Below, piece after piece: positions 26,156 to 35,900 of a stretch of DNA of 64,000 bases (position 1 is its first letter; the number at the start of each line of letters is the position of its first letter). Source of the DNA: an uncultured Gammaproteobacteria bacterium (GTDB lineage Bacteria > Pseudomonadota > Gammaproteobacteria > HK1). Below the pieces are notes generated by a model. It was given only the letters and a program-made list of their open reading frames with translations. It did not search any database and was not told the origin of the DNA. Both the position numbers and the translations under genes were made by a program. The stretch is taken from the NCBI GenBank assembly GCA_958295835.1, contig OY282378.1, positions 186,001 to 250,000 of the forward strand, in the 5' to 3' direction.

Positions 26156-28819
26156 TCAGAAGTACAGCGAGATGTCGCGGTGCACCGACTGGCACTGCGC
26201 GACCAGGCGTGCCTGCTCCTTGGTGAGCCGCTCCTGGACGCGCAGGCCGATGCTGTGCCGGATCGCGTCGTCGTAGGCCGAAAGCCCCGGCATCAGCTCC
26301 TGCGCGGCGCGGGTCCGCCAGGCGACCTCCTCCGCATAGCGCTCGCGCGCCTCGGCCAGGAACCCCGCGGCCTTCTCCGGATCCGGTGAGTTGCCGCGCA
26401 ACGCCCGGCGGGCCTTGGACAACCTCCCCTTGACCCGGCCGCTCCCCGCCACCTTGCCAAGCTCGCGCTCCGCCGCCTTGATGATGTCCATCGCCTGCTC
26501 GGGCGGTTCGTTTGCGACGACACCGTCGAGGCTCGAAAGCGTCGGCTCGAACGCCCGCAGTGCGTCCACGTCCGCGATCAGCACCCGCAGATCCGCGATG
26601 GTCTGGTACGCCTCGTCCACGCTCTGCCGATACTCGCGGCGGGCCTTCTTCTGGGTGTCCAGGAGCTCGACGTAACGCGATCTCGCGCCCTCCCAGGCCG
26701 CCGGGATGCTCGCCTCGATCGCGGCCATCTCCGCCTCCACTTCCGCGATCTCCCGCGCCACCTGCCTGCGTTCAGCATCACTCGCGGTCTCATCGCGGAC
26801 GAGCCGCGAGCGATCCCGCTCCAGCCGGTCCAGACGAATCCGCAGCTTGCGCAGATCCGACTGCTTCCGTCGCACCTCCACGTGCAGCGGCTGATATTCA
26901 GGCAGATACGCCTGCGTCGCCGCATCCGCGTCGCGCACCGCCTGCGCCCGCCCGATGGCCGCCCGCGCGAGCTCGAAGCTGCCCTCGTACTTCTGGCGCA
27001 TGGCGTCCGGCAGGAAGCCGGCGTCCATGGCCGCGGCCCGATCGATGTGGACACGAAGCGCGTCGCCGTTCTCGTCGTATTGGGCGAAGATGTACTCTTC
27101 GAGGCAGTGCTGAAGCTTCGGGTTCATCGGCGGGGGCGCGGTCTCCGAGCCGAGGTACACGCGGTTCGGCAGGTAGTTGACCAGGCTCGGGAACGTGCCG
27201 GCGATGGCGAGGCCGATGAGCTGCAGGACGATGAAGACCGCCGCGCCGCGGTAGATCTCCAGGGTCTTGACGATCGCCGGGGCGACCCCGCGCAGGTAGA
27301 ACAAGGCGAATCCGAACGGTGGGGTAAGGAACGAGGTCTGGATGTTGAGCCCCACCATCACCCCGAACCACACCGCGGTGATGTTCGCGCCCGGGTCCAC
27401 CAGCAGGATCGGGGCGACGATGGGGATGACGACGACCGCGATCTCGATGAAGTCGAGGAAGAACCCGAGCAGGAAGATCACCGCCATGACCACGATGAAC
27501 TGCGTCCAGAACCCCCCGGGCAGGCTGGTGAGGTACTCGCGCACCAGATCCTCGCCGCCGAAGGCGCGGAACGCGGAGGTCAGCATGGCGGCGCCGATGA
27601 GGATGATGAAGACCATCGAGGTGGTCTTCGCGGTCTCGAGCATCACCCCCTTGAGGGTGTCCCCGATGGCATGGGCCCGCCACAGGCTCCAGAAGACGGC
27701 GACGAGCAGTCCGATGGTGCCCACCAGGGCCAGCGCGACGCCACGCACGTCTTCCGCACTGCCGATGCTCTTGACGTTGATGTCGTAGAACGCGAGCACG
27801 ACCAGGATTTCGACGATGGAGACGATCGCGATGATCGCGGGCAGGAACGCGCTGCGCCGGCCGGCGGTGAGGCGGTACCCGCCCATGATCATGGCCCCGA
27901 TCGCGCCGATCGCGCCGGCCTGGTTCACGGTGGCGATGCCGGTGAGGATGGAGCCGAGCACCGCCAGGATGAGGACGAGCGGCGGCACCAGCGCCAGCAC
28001 CACACCGAGGAAGAATCGCGTGTCCATTCGCCCGTCGTATCGCACCGGAGGCGCGCTCTTCGGGTCGAGGAGGGCGTGGACGAGGATGTAGGCCATGTAG
28101 ATGGCCACCAGAATGAGCCCGGGAATGAACGCGCCCATGAACATGTCGCCGGCGCTGGCGGAGACCACGTCGAACTCCGACGGCATGGTGATCTCGCCGG
28201 TCGCCGCCCTGTACTCGGCCTTTCGCGTGGTGCTGGCGATGTCCGCCGCGCTTGCGAGCTGGTCGGCGAGGATGATGAGCACCACCGACGGCGGAATGAT
28301 CTGGCCCAGCGTCCCCGAGGCGCAGATCGTCCCCGTCGCGAGCGGCCTGGAGTAGTTGTTGCGCAGCATCGCGGGCAGCGAGATGAGGCCCATCGCGATC
28401 ACCGTCGCGCCCACGATGCCGGTGGTGGCGGCGAGCAGCGCACCCACGAAGACCACCGAGATCCCCAGCCCCCCCGGTATCGACCCGAACATCCGCGCCA
28501 TCGCCACCAGCAGGTCCTCGGCGATCCGGGAGCGCTGCAACATGATCCCCATGAACACGAAGAGCGGGACCGCGATGAGGGTGTCGCGTTCGACCACCCA
28601 GTACAGGCTGCGGAAGTTCGTGACCCCGGCGCTCAACCACTCGCGGGGACCGCCGTGCGCGAAGTAGGCGCTGGCGTCGTCCGCGAACAGCCAGCCGCAG
28701 AGCGCGGCGGCGCCGATGGACAGGATGGCGGACCCCGGAAGCGCGAATCCGACCGGAAAGCCGGACATGAGCGCGAACACCATGAGCAGGATGAGGACGA
28801 CGAGAAAGACGAGCTCCAT
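26156..28819 (-). CDS. TRAP large permease (DctM family) with a long C-terminal soluble extension
   Basis: An 887-residue protein. Residues 1-550 are a DctM permease: '[14 protein letters not shown]' (81-94), 'ATTGIVGATV', 'GTLGQIIPPSVV' (169-180) and 'TSFLTPPFGFALFYLRG' (495-511). It has an additional hydrophobic pair and linker at about 318-390 compared with the paralogue at 16787. Residues 556-887 are hydrophilic, rich in Arg, Glu and Ala, with heptad-like stretches around 655-740 that suggest a coiled coil. No other domain is recognisable. DctM proteins normally stop soon after the last helix (about 430-460 residues). It lies 10 bp after the DctQ gene. Confidence 0.87.
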   Translation of the reverse strand: MELVFLVVLILLMVFALMSGFPVGFALPGSAILSIGAAALCGWLFADDASAYFAHGGPREWLSAGVTNFRSLYWVVERDTLIAVPLFVFMGIMLQRSRIAEDLLVAMARMFGSIPGGLGISVVFVGALLAATTGIVGATVIAMGLISLPAMLRNNYSRPLATGTICASGTLGQIIPPSVVLIILADQLASAADIASTTRKAEYRAATGEITMPSEFDVVSASAGDMFMGAFIPGLILVAIYMAYILVHALLDPKSAPPVRYDGRMDTRFFLGVVLALVPPLVLILAVLGSILTGIATVNQAGAIGAIGAMIMGGYRLTAGRRSAFLPAIIAIVSIVEILVVLAFYDINVKSIGSAEDVRGVALALVGTIGLLVAVFWSLWRAHAIGDTLKGVMLETAKTTSMVFIILIGAAMLTSAFRAFGGEDLVREYLTSLPGGFWTQFIVVMAVIFLLGFFLDFIEIAVVVIPIVAPILLVDPGANITAVWFGVMVGLNIQTSFLTPPFGFALFYLRGVAPAIVKTLEIYRGAAVFIVLQLIGLAIAGTFPSLVNYLPNRVYLGSETAPPPMNPKLQHCLEEYIFAQYDENGDALRVHIDRAAAMDAGFLPDAMRQKYEGSFELARAAIGRAQAVRDADAATQAYLPEYQPLHVEVRRKQSDLRKLRIRLDRLERDRSRLVRDETASDAERRQVAREIAEVEAEMAAIEASIPAAWEGARSRYVELLDTQKKARREYRQSVDEAYQTIADLRVLIADVDALRAFEPTLSSLDGVVANEPPEQAMDIIKAAERELGKVAGSGRVKGRLSKARRALRGNSPDPEKAAGFLAEARERYAEEVAWRTRAAQELMPGLSAYDDAIRHSIGLRVQERLTKEQARLVAQCQSVHRDISLYF

Positions 28820-28829
28820 GGGGATCGTC

Positions 28830-29978
28830 CTACGGATGCGACGGGGCGGCGGTCGCGGGTGCGGGTGCGGTGGCCGTCGCGGCCGTCGCGGCCGTCGCGG
28901 GCGGCGCGGGCGGCGCGGGCGGCGCGGCGCGGCCGGCCTCGGTTCGTCTCAGCACGGCGACGCTTTCGAGGAAATACGCGGTGAACTGTGCGGCCATCGA
29001 CAGGGCGAAGAGGACGAGGAGCCCCGCCATCAGGTACTTCACGTACATCCCGAACCCGCTCTGGGAGATCTCGAAGTTGAGCAGCGGGCTGGCAAGGCTG
29101 CTCCCCTTCGTCCACAGCCCCATGGTGAGGATGATCCAGCACAACGGCACCCCGAGGAGCATGGAGCCGAGCGCGTTGGTCCACGCCTTGCGCTTCTCGC
29201 TGAACCGCGCATAGAAGACGTCCACCCGGACGTGCCCTTCGTCCACCAGGCTGTAGGCGCTCGCCAGCAGGAACAGCGAGGCGTACCAGAAGCGCACGAG
29301 GTCGCCCATGAACGCCTGCTCGTAGGAGAAGATGAAGCGCGTGATCACGATCTGGAACTCGGCCAGCACGATGAGGAGCGCGAACCAGATCATCGACAGC
29401 GAGCGGGTGAAGAGGGCGATGATGCACGACAGCGCCATCAGCGGAAGGTGGACGTACTGGCCGCGGAACTTCGACAACCCGAGCTTGATCGTCATGTCGT
29501 CGCCGACGAACAGGGGCAGGAAACCCTCCACCCGCAAGAAGGAAAGCACCGCATCGGCGATACCGATCAGGAACATCGACCAGAAGGCGGCGCGCACGAT
29601 GAAGGCGGCGAGCGCGGAATAGGCGTCCGCCCCGGCCTGGAGCGGGCGACTCCTCGTCGACGCGACCCACACGACGAGGGATACGACCGGTACCGCGTAG
29701 ATCGCCACCTGGGTCCAGCCCTCGAGGACCTGGGCGTCATCGAGCGGGTTGCGAAGCGGCGCGAAGCCGAACCAGCCGGCGTGGGAGAACAGCGCGGGGA
29801 GGCCGGGCCAGCCCCACGTGAAGCTCAGGAAGAAGTTGACGGTGAAGGCCAGGGTGATGCACACCACGGCCCCGGCGAGGATGCGGGACAGGACCTCGAC
29901 GAGGTCCACCGCCGTGGGCGCCGCCGGCGCGGTGGGGGCGGTCCTGGCGTTCGCCGCCGTCACTGCGGTAGACGTCAT
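28830..29978 (-). CDS. TRAP small permease (DctQ family), long form
   Basis: A 382-residue membrane protein. The DctQ module occupies roughly 190-345, with 'FWYASLFLLASAYSLVDEGHVRVDVFYARFSEKRKAW' as the hallmark. Before it come three or four further membrane segments (about 32-52, 88-106, 120-145), making it twice the usual DctQ length. Both ends are alanine/proline-rich; the last 35 residues come from 9-bp repeats (28860-28935) encoding APP and ATA runs. Long DctQ forms pair with long DctM forms in TakPQM-like transporters. It is followed at once by the extended DctM gene. Confidence 0.85.
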   Translation of the reverse strand: MTSTAVTAANARTAPTAPAAPTAVDLVEVLSRILAGAVVCITLAFTVNFFLSFTWGWPGLPALFSHAGWFGFAPLRNPLDDAQVLEGWTQVAIYAVPVVSLVVWVASTRSRPLQAGADAYSALAAFIVRAAFWSMFLIGIADAVLSFLRVEGFLPLFVGDDMTIKLGLSKFRGQYVHLPLMALSCIIALFTRSLSMIWFALLIVLAEFQIVITRFIFSYEQAFMGDLVRFWYASLFLLASAYSLVDEGHVRVDVFYARFSEKRKAWTNALGSMLLGVPLCWIILTMGLWTKGSSLASPLLNFEISQSGFGMYVKYLMAGLLVLFALSMAAQFTAYFLESVAVLRRTEAGRAAPPAPPAPPATAATAATATAPAPATAAPSHP

Positions 29979-30098
29979 CGTGGCAAGTCCGATTCTCCGC
30001 CGGCATTCCCGAGCAAGCCGTCATTCCCGCGAAACCTGTGCCCGCGAAAGCGGGTAGCGGGAATCCATCCTGGTCATGAATACGGCACTTGAAAGGAC

Positions 30099-30158
30099 GG
30101 GGAGCCACCGGGCGATCCGGAGGCTCCCCGTTGATCACGCTCCCGCCGGCGCGGGAGC
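30099..30158 (-). terminator. Two hairpins between the second TRAP binding-protein gene and its permease genes
   Basis: GCTCCCGC (30139-30146) pairs with GCGGGAGC (30151-30158) across a 4-nt loop. GGGGAGCC (30099-30106) pairs with GGCTCCCC (30122-30129). In the direction of transcription the second is followed by GTCCTTTC, a poor T tract. They would slow but not fully stop read-through from the binding-protein gene. Confidence 0.65.
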
Positions 30159-30187
30159 TTCAATCCAGTGCCGTGCCGCCGCGCGGC

Positions 30188-31321
30188 TCAGATGCCGATG
30201 CCGAGCACGCGGTTGCGCTGCTTGAAGTACTCGACCTCCGCGATCGAGAGCCAGCCTGCCACGGCCCTCATCGACTCGCGGAAGTTGTCGTCGATCCTCC
30301 TCGTGAGATCGCTGTGCTGGCGGGTCTCTTCGAAGACCTCTTCCGCCGCCTCCCCGAAGGCGTCGACGATGTCTTCGTTGAACTTCTTGAGCACGACGCC
30401 CTGCTCGGTGATGAACTTCTGGAGCCACCCCGGGTTCTTGGCGTTCACCTCGGAGAAGAGCTCGAAGTGGGTCTGGACGGCGCAGGCCTCGATGACGAGC
30501 TGGTCGGATTTCGGCAGGCCGTCGTACCACGCCTTGTTGACGCCGAAGCCGAGGATGGTGCCGGGCTCGTGCAGGCCGGGATAGTAGTAGTACTTGGCCA
30601 CCTCCCAGAACTTCATGATGCTGTCCATCAGGGGCCCCGCCCACTCCGTGCCGTCGATGGCGCCGGAGACCAGGTTCTCGTAGATCTGGCCGCCCGGAAG
30701 CGAGACCGGAGAGGCGCCCATCTTCGCGAGAACGTCGCCGCCCAGACCGGGGATACGGAACTTGAGCCCCTTGAAGTCGTCGGCGGAGTTCATTTCCTTC
30801 CTGAACCAGCCGCCCATCTGCACCCCGGAGGTGCCGCCGACGAAGCCCTTGACGCCGAACTCGGCCCCGAGCTCGTCCCAGAGCTCCTGGCCGCCCATCC
30901 ACCGGATCCAGGCGTCGCATTCGGGGGCGATCATGCCGAACGGCACCGAGGCGAAGTAGGCGAAGCCGGGATGCTTGCCTTTCCAGTAGTACTCGGCCGC
31001 GTGATAGATGTGGGCGTTCCCGGACGCGACCTCGTCGAACGAGTCGAACGCCTTGACCCGCTCGCCGGAGGCGAAGTACTGCACGTTCAGCCGGCCGTCG
31101 GTCATGTCGGTGAGCCGCTGGGCGAAGCGTTGCGCGTTGGTGCCGAGGGCAGGAAAGTCCCGCGGCCACGTGCTCACCATGACGATCTCCTGGCGGCCCT
31201 GCGAGATCGCGGGCGCCGCGACGGTCGCGGCGGCGACACCGGTGGCGCCGACCGCGGCTTTCTTCAGGAAGCCGCGACGTTTCATGCCGTGCTTGTCCTG
31301 CTGTTTGATTTTCTGCTTCAT
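30188..31321 (-). CDS. TRAP substrate-binding protein, TakP-like, Tat-exported
   Basis: A 377-residue periplasmic binding protein. The start at 31321 has GGAGGAG six bases upstream. A twin-arginine signal (MKRRGFLKKAAVGATGVAA, preceded by a short basic leader) ends near 'PAISQGRQE'. The mature part has 'VMVSTWPRDFPALGTNAQRF', 'HAAEYYWKGKHPGFAYFASVPFG', 'GWFRKEMNSADDFKGLKFRIPG' and 'DGTEWAGP', with 'YYYPGLHEPGTILGF' after it. These resemble TakP, which binds 2-oxo acids such as pyruvate as dimers. The substrate is inferred from that likeness alone. The Q and M subunits follow downstream. Confidence 0.88.
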   Translation of the reverse strand: MKQKIKQQDKHGMKRRGFLKKAAVGATGVAAATVAAPAISQGRQEIVMVSTWPRDFPALGTNAQRFAQRLTDMTDGRLNVQYFASGERVKAFDSFDEVASGNAHIYHAAEYYWKGKHPGFAYFASVPFGMIAPECDAWIRWMGGQELWDELGAEFGVKGFVGGTSGVQMGGWFRKEMNSADDFKGLKFRIPGLGGDVLAKMGASPVSLPGGQIYENLVSGAIDGTEWAGPLMDSIMKFWEVAKYYYYPGLHEPGTILGFGVNKAWYDGLPKSDQLVIEACAVQTHFELFSEVNAKNPGWLQKFITEQGVVLKKFNEDIVDAFGEAAEEVFEETRQHSDLTRRIDDNFRESMRAVAGWLSIAEVEYFKQRNRVLGIGI

Positions 31322-31743
31322 CGGTCTCCTCCTTCGGATGACGAGTGAACGGGTCGTGCATCCACCTGCCGCGGCAAGCGCCAGCGCCACGTGGACCCGC
31401 ATTCGGGAATCCGGGTCGCGGCTCGGTTGAAATGCGCCCCTCGAACCAGGATTCCCAATCCGGACCTTCCAGACATACGGCACTGCCCGTCATTGTTCGT
31501 CGAATCTCGCTGCCAGATCAACAGCAACGGCGAAACAGGGCATCCGGGGCCCGGCGGGGCGGGAGCCCGTGCGCCGGGCGCCGGAGCCGGCCATGCGCCA
31601 TGAGGACGCCCCCGGGCCACCGGCCCGGTCGAACCGCTGGGTCTCGACCACATCCCGCCATGCGGGGCTTCGAGTTGGACGCAGCGCTGGTGGCGGCAGC
31701 AGGCATCCGAGGGGACGCGGGATGTCTTCCGGATGCCATCGTA

Positions 31744-31772
31744 CAAATTCTTCGATGAGATCGTAGAATTTG
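31744..31772 (+). promoter_or_regulatory. Inverted repeat just before the DUF4143 ATPase gene
   Basis: CAAATTCT (31744-31751) and AGAATTTG (31765-31772) form a perfect 8-bp inverted repeat around a 13-bp centre, ending 4 bp before the ATG. It is AT-rich against its surroundings, as expected of an operator or promoter. The remainder of 31322-31743 is GC-rich with no gene I can support. Confidence 0.45.
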
Positions 31773-31776
31773 CAGC

Positions 31777-32958
31777 ATGTGGATCGATCGACAGATAGAA
31801 CCCCTGTTCCTTCGGAGGGCCGCGACCCGCCCGGTCGTCGTCCTGACCGGTGCGCGCCAGACCGGGAAGACGAGTCTGGTGCGCCGGTTGTTCCCGGATC
31901 ATGCCTACGTCACGCTGGACCTGCCGAGCGAGGCGGAGCAGGCGGAACGCGATCCCGGGTCATTTCTCGCCCGCCATCCGCCGCCCCTCATCGTGGACGA
32001 AGTGCAGTATGCCCCCGGCCTCTTTCGCCATCTGAAGGTCGCGGTGGATCGAGAGCGCGAGCGCCCGGGCGCCTTCCTGCTGACCGGCTCGCAGCCGCTC
32101 GGCCTCATGCGATCGGTCTCCGATTCACTGGCGGGGCGTGCCGAGGTCATCGAGCTGGAGCAACTCTCCTTCGCCGAAGCCAGGGCGGCGCATCCGCATC
32201 TCGGCGTCGAGGAGTTCCTGGTTCGCGGCGGATTCCCGGAGCTCCACCGGAATCCGGAGATCGATGCGGAAGGCTTTCTCCGCTCCTATGTGGCGACGTA
32301 CCTGGAGCGTGACCTCCGGCAACTCCTGCAAGTATCGAGTCTGCGGGACTACGAGCGTTTCCTGCGCGCCGCGGCGTTGCGCTCCGCCCATCTGCTGAAC
32401 AGGGCCGACCTTGCCCGTGACGTGGGCATCAGCGGTTCGACCGCCGCCGCCTGGCTCTCGGCGCTGGAGGCGACGCATCAGCTCATGGTGCTCGAACCGT
32501 GGTTCGCCAACCGGACGAAGACGCTCGTGAAACGGCCGAAGCTGTACCTGCGTGACGCCGGGCTCGCGGCCTTCCTGTGCGGCGTGCACTCCGTGGAGGC
32601 TCTGCACTCCTCGCCGCTGGCGGGCGCGCTGTGGGAAACGCTCGCCTGCGCCGAGATCCGTCGTGCACAGTCGAACCGGCGCGGTGGGTGGGACCTCCAC
32701 TTCTGGCGTGACCGGAGCCGCGAGGCCGACTTCCTCCTGCACCGGGCGGGCGCATTCCACCTGGCGGACGCGAAGTGGACCGAGCACCCGGGTGCGCGCG
32801 ACGCGGGGGCGTTGCTCAAGATCGCCCAGGATCTACCGGCCGGCAGCGTCCGAACGATGTCGATCTTCTGCCGGGCGCCCAATCCTTATCCGCTGGGTTC
32901 CGGTGGCGTGAATGCCGTTCCGTTCGATGCGCCAGAGTCGCTCGCGGAGTGGGCCTGA
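31777..32958 (+). CDS. ATP-binding protein of the AAA_14 / DUF4143 family
   Basis: A 393-residue P-loop protein: Walker A GARQTGKTSL (25-34, Lys31), Walker B 'PPLIVDEVQYAP' (about 69-80), sensor 'FLLTGSQPL' and 'EQLSFAEA', then a winged helix ('RAAALRSAHLLNRADLARDVGIS') and the C-terminal DUF4143 domain with the nuclease-like 'LHFWRDRSREADFLLHRAG'. Many such proteins occur next to toxin-antitoxin or mobile genes, but a function is not established. The last 73 bp overlap the 3' end of cobN on the other strand. Confidence 0.88.
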   Translation: MWIDRQIEPLFLRRAATRPVVVLTGARQTGKTSLVRRLFPDHAYVTLDLPSEAEQAERDPGSFLARHPPPLIVDEVQYAPGLFRHLKVAVDRERERPGAFLLTGSQPLGLMRSVSDSLAGRAEVIELEQLSFAEARAAHPHLGVEEFLVRGGFPELHRNPEIDAEGFLRSYVATYLERDLRQLLQVSSLRDYERFLRAAALRSAHLLNRADLARDVGISGSTAAAWLSALEATHQLMVLEPWFANRTKTLVKRPKLYLRDAGLAAFLCGVHSVEALHSSPLAGALWETLACAEIRRAQSNRRGGWDLHFWRDRSREADFLLHRAGAFHLADAKWTEHPGARDAGALLKIAQDLPAGSVRTMSIFCRAPNPYPLGSGGVNAVPFDAPESLAEWA

Positions 32959-35900
32959 CGGGCAGGCCCGACCTCGCAACGGCCGCCCGCCACCGCGCGC
33001 AGCGTGCCCGACGCGGAGTTCGACCGCGGCTTCCACAGGCCGCGTTCCACCGCTTCCAGAAAGCGCTCGGCCATCTCCCGAAGGGCATCGGGATTCTTCT
33101 GCTCCAGGAACTCCAGGACGGACTCGTCCTCCATGAACGCCGCATGGACCGCATCGAAATGGTGGTTCTCCACCAGGCCGGTGGTGGCCGCGAAGGCGAA
33201 CAGGTAGTCCAGCGTCGCGGCCATCTCGAAGCCGCCCTTGTAGCCGTGGCGCTGCATGGCCGCGATCCACTTCGGGTTGACCACCCGCGCCCGCACCACC
33301 CGTGCGATCTCCTCCTTCAACGTTCGGATACGAGGGGTCTCGGGCCGCGAGTGGTCGTTGTGGTAGACCACCGGGCGCTCGCCGCCCAGATGCTTGACGG
33401 CCGCGGCCAACCCCCCTTCGAACTGGTAGTAGTCGTCGGAGTCGAGCAGGTCGTGCTCCCGGTTGTCCTGGTTGTGAAGCACCGCCTCCACCCCGGCCAG
33501 CCGGGCTTCGAACAATCCATGCTCGGCCGCTCCCTCGGCCCCGGCGCCGTAGGCATAGCCTCCCCAGGCCACGTAGGCGCGCGCGAGGTCGGCTTCGGAT
33601 TCCCAGCCCCGCTCGTCGATCAACGCCTGCAAGCCGGCTCCATAGGCGCCGGGCTTGGAGCCGAACACCCGGAAGCCGGCCCGGCGCGCGGCCGTCGCTT
33701 CATCGACCCCCGCCGCCGCCAGCCGGGCCGTCTCGTCCCGGATGCTCGCCGCCAGCGGATTGAACCGCTCCGGCTCGTCGAGGGCCGCCACCGCGCGGGC
33801 GGCCGAATCGAACAGGTCGATCTGGGAGGGAAAGGCGTCACGGAAGAAGCCGGAGATGCGCAGCGTCACGTCGACGCGGGGGCGGTCCAGCAGGTCGAGC
33901 GGCAGGACCTCGAATCCGGTCACCCGCCGGGAGGCCGCTTCCCAGGTCGGCTTCACCCCCATCAGGGCCAGGGCCTGGGCAATATCGTCACCGCCGGTCC
34001 GCATGTTCGCCGTCCCCCACGCGGACAGCGCGATGCGCTTCGGCCACGCCCCCTGCTCCTGGCGATGACGCTCCAGCAGCAGCGTCGCCGACTGCCAGCC
34101 GAGCTTCCAGGCCGCCGGGGTCGGCACGGTGCGGGTGTCGACGGAGTAGAAGTTCCGTCCGGTGGGCAGCACGTCGAGGCGCCCTCGTGTCGGCGCCCCG
34201 GAGGGACCCGGCGCGAGGAACTTCCCGTCGAGGGCCTGCCGGCACGCATCGAGCTCGTGCGGCCCCGAGGCGACCACCCGCGAACGCAGGTCGCTCTCGA
34301 CGAATTCGAGCACCGCGCGGGTGCGGGTCCAGCCGGGCTCGGGTTGCTCCGAGCCCTCGATGAGCTTTCGAGCCAAGTGCTCCAGCCGCTCGACGGTGTC
34401 GCCGCAGGTGCGCCACGGTGACGGCGAGTCCAGCGCGGCGGGGCGAGGCCCGCGCCAGCGCTCTCCGAGGTCGGCGGACAGGGGGTCGAAATCCGCCAGG
34501 CCCAGATCCCCGGCGAGCGCGCGCATCAGCGAGGCATCGGCCGGCTCCCGGTCGCCGCGCGGCAACCTGACCATGGACACCAGGAGGTCGTTCAGCGCCT
34601 GCCCCTCCGGCGAACGGCCGAGCACGTGCAGGCCGCCGCGGATCTGCATCTCCTTCAGCTCGCAGAGGTAGTTGTCCAGCTTCGACAGCGCCGTGTCGTG
34701 GTCGTCGGCGGTGTCGATACCGCAGTCGCGGTCGAGCCCGACGTGGGCGGCCAGGGCCAGGATCTCCTCGCGCAGGATCTTCAGCCGGCGCGGGTCCACC
34801 CCGGCCGCCTCGAAGTATTCGTCGACGAGCAGCTCCAGCTCCGCCAGCGGGCCGTAGGTCCCGGCCCGGGTCAACGGCGGCGTGAGATGGTCGACGATGA
34901 CCGCCTGCGCCCGCCGCTTGGCCTGGGTTCCCTCGCCGGGGTCGTTGACGATGAACGGATAGAGGTGCGGCAACGGCCCGAAGACCGCCTCCGGAAAGCA
35001 GGTCTCGCCCAGCGCCAGCGCCTTGCCCGGCAACCATTCGAGATTGCCGTGCTTTCCCATGTGGACGACGGCGTGGACGTCCTCCACGGCGCGCAGCCAG
35101 GCGTAGAACGCGAAGTAGCCGTGCGGCGGCGCCAGGTCCGGATCGTGGTAGGTCGACTGGGGGTCGATGTTGTAGCCACGCGCCGGCTGCAATCCGACCA
35201 CCGCGTTGCCGCAGCGAAACGCCGGCAGGGCGAACTCGCCGGAGGCGGGGAGGTAGAACGGGTCCTGCCGGGGGTCGCCCCAGCGTTCGTCGACGCGCCG
35301 GCGTACCGCCGCCGGCAGCGCATCGAAATACCGCCGGTAGGCCCGCAGCGTCAACGTCACCGTGACCTCGCGGCCGTCCACCGCGGCGTTGGTCGGCCCG
35401 CGGCGGAGCCTTTCGATCAGCCGGTCACCGTCGCGTGGGATGTCCGTGACCCCGTAACCCGCCCGTTCGAGGGTGCGCAGCAGCTCGACGACGCTGGCGG
35501 GGGTGTCCAGTCCGACCCCGTTGCCGAGCCTGCCGTCACGGTTCGGGTAGTTGGCGAGGATGACCGCGACGCGCCGTTGGTGCACCGGGGTGCGGCGCAG
35601 CCGCAGCCAGCTCGCGGCCAGGCGGGCGACGAACTCGACGCGATCGGGCACCGGCTCGTAGACCACCAGGGAGCACTGTGTGGATTCGTCGAACCGGGCC
35701 TCGCCCTTGAAGGAGACGGCGCGCGAGAGGATTCGCCCGTCCACCTCGGGCAGGGCCACGTTCATGGCGATGTCCCGGGCGGAGAGCCCGCGGGTGGTGG
35801 CGCGCCAGTCCTCCTCGTTGCCGCCCGAGAAGACCAGTTGCAGCACCGGCGCATCCGTGGCGTTCAACGGCGAGTCGGCCGCGGGCCGGCCGGGGGTGGA

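Noticed and set aside
26882..28984. 700-codon forward frame opposite the second DctM gene
   Set aside because: Same kind of antisense shadow, rich in Asp, Glu, His and Arg, without a plausible start site.
31322..31743. Open frames between the TakP-like and DUF4143 genes
   Set aside because: Low-complexity, overlapping on both strands, and without ribosome-binding sites.
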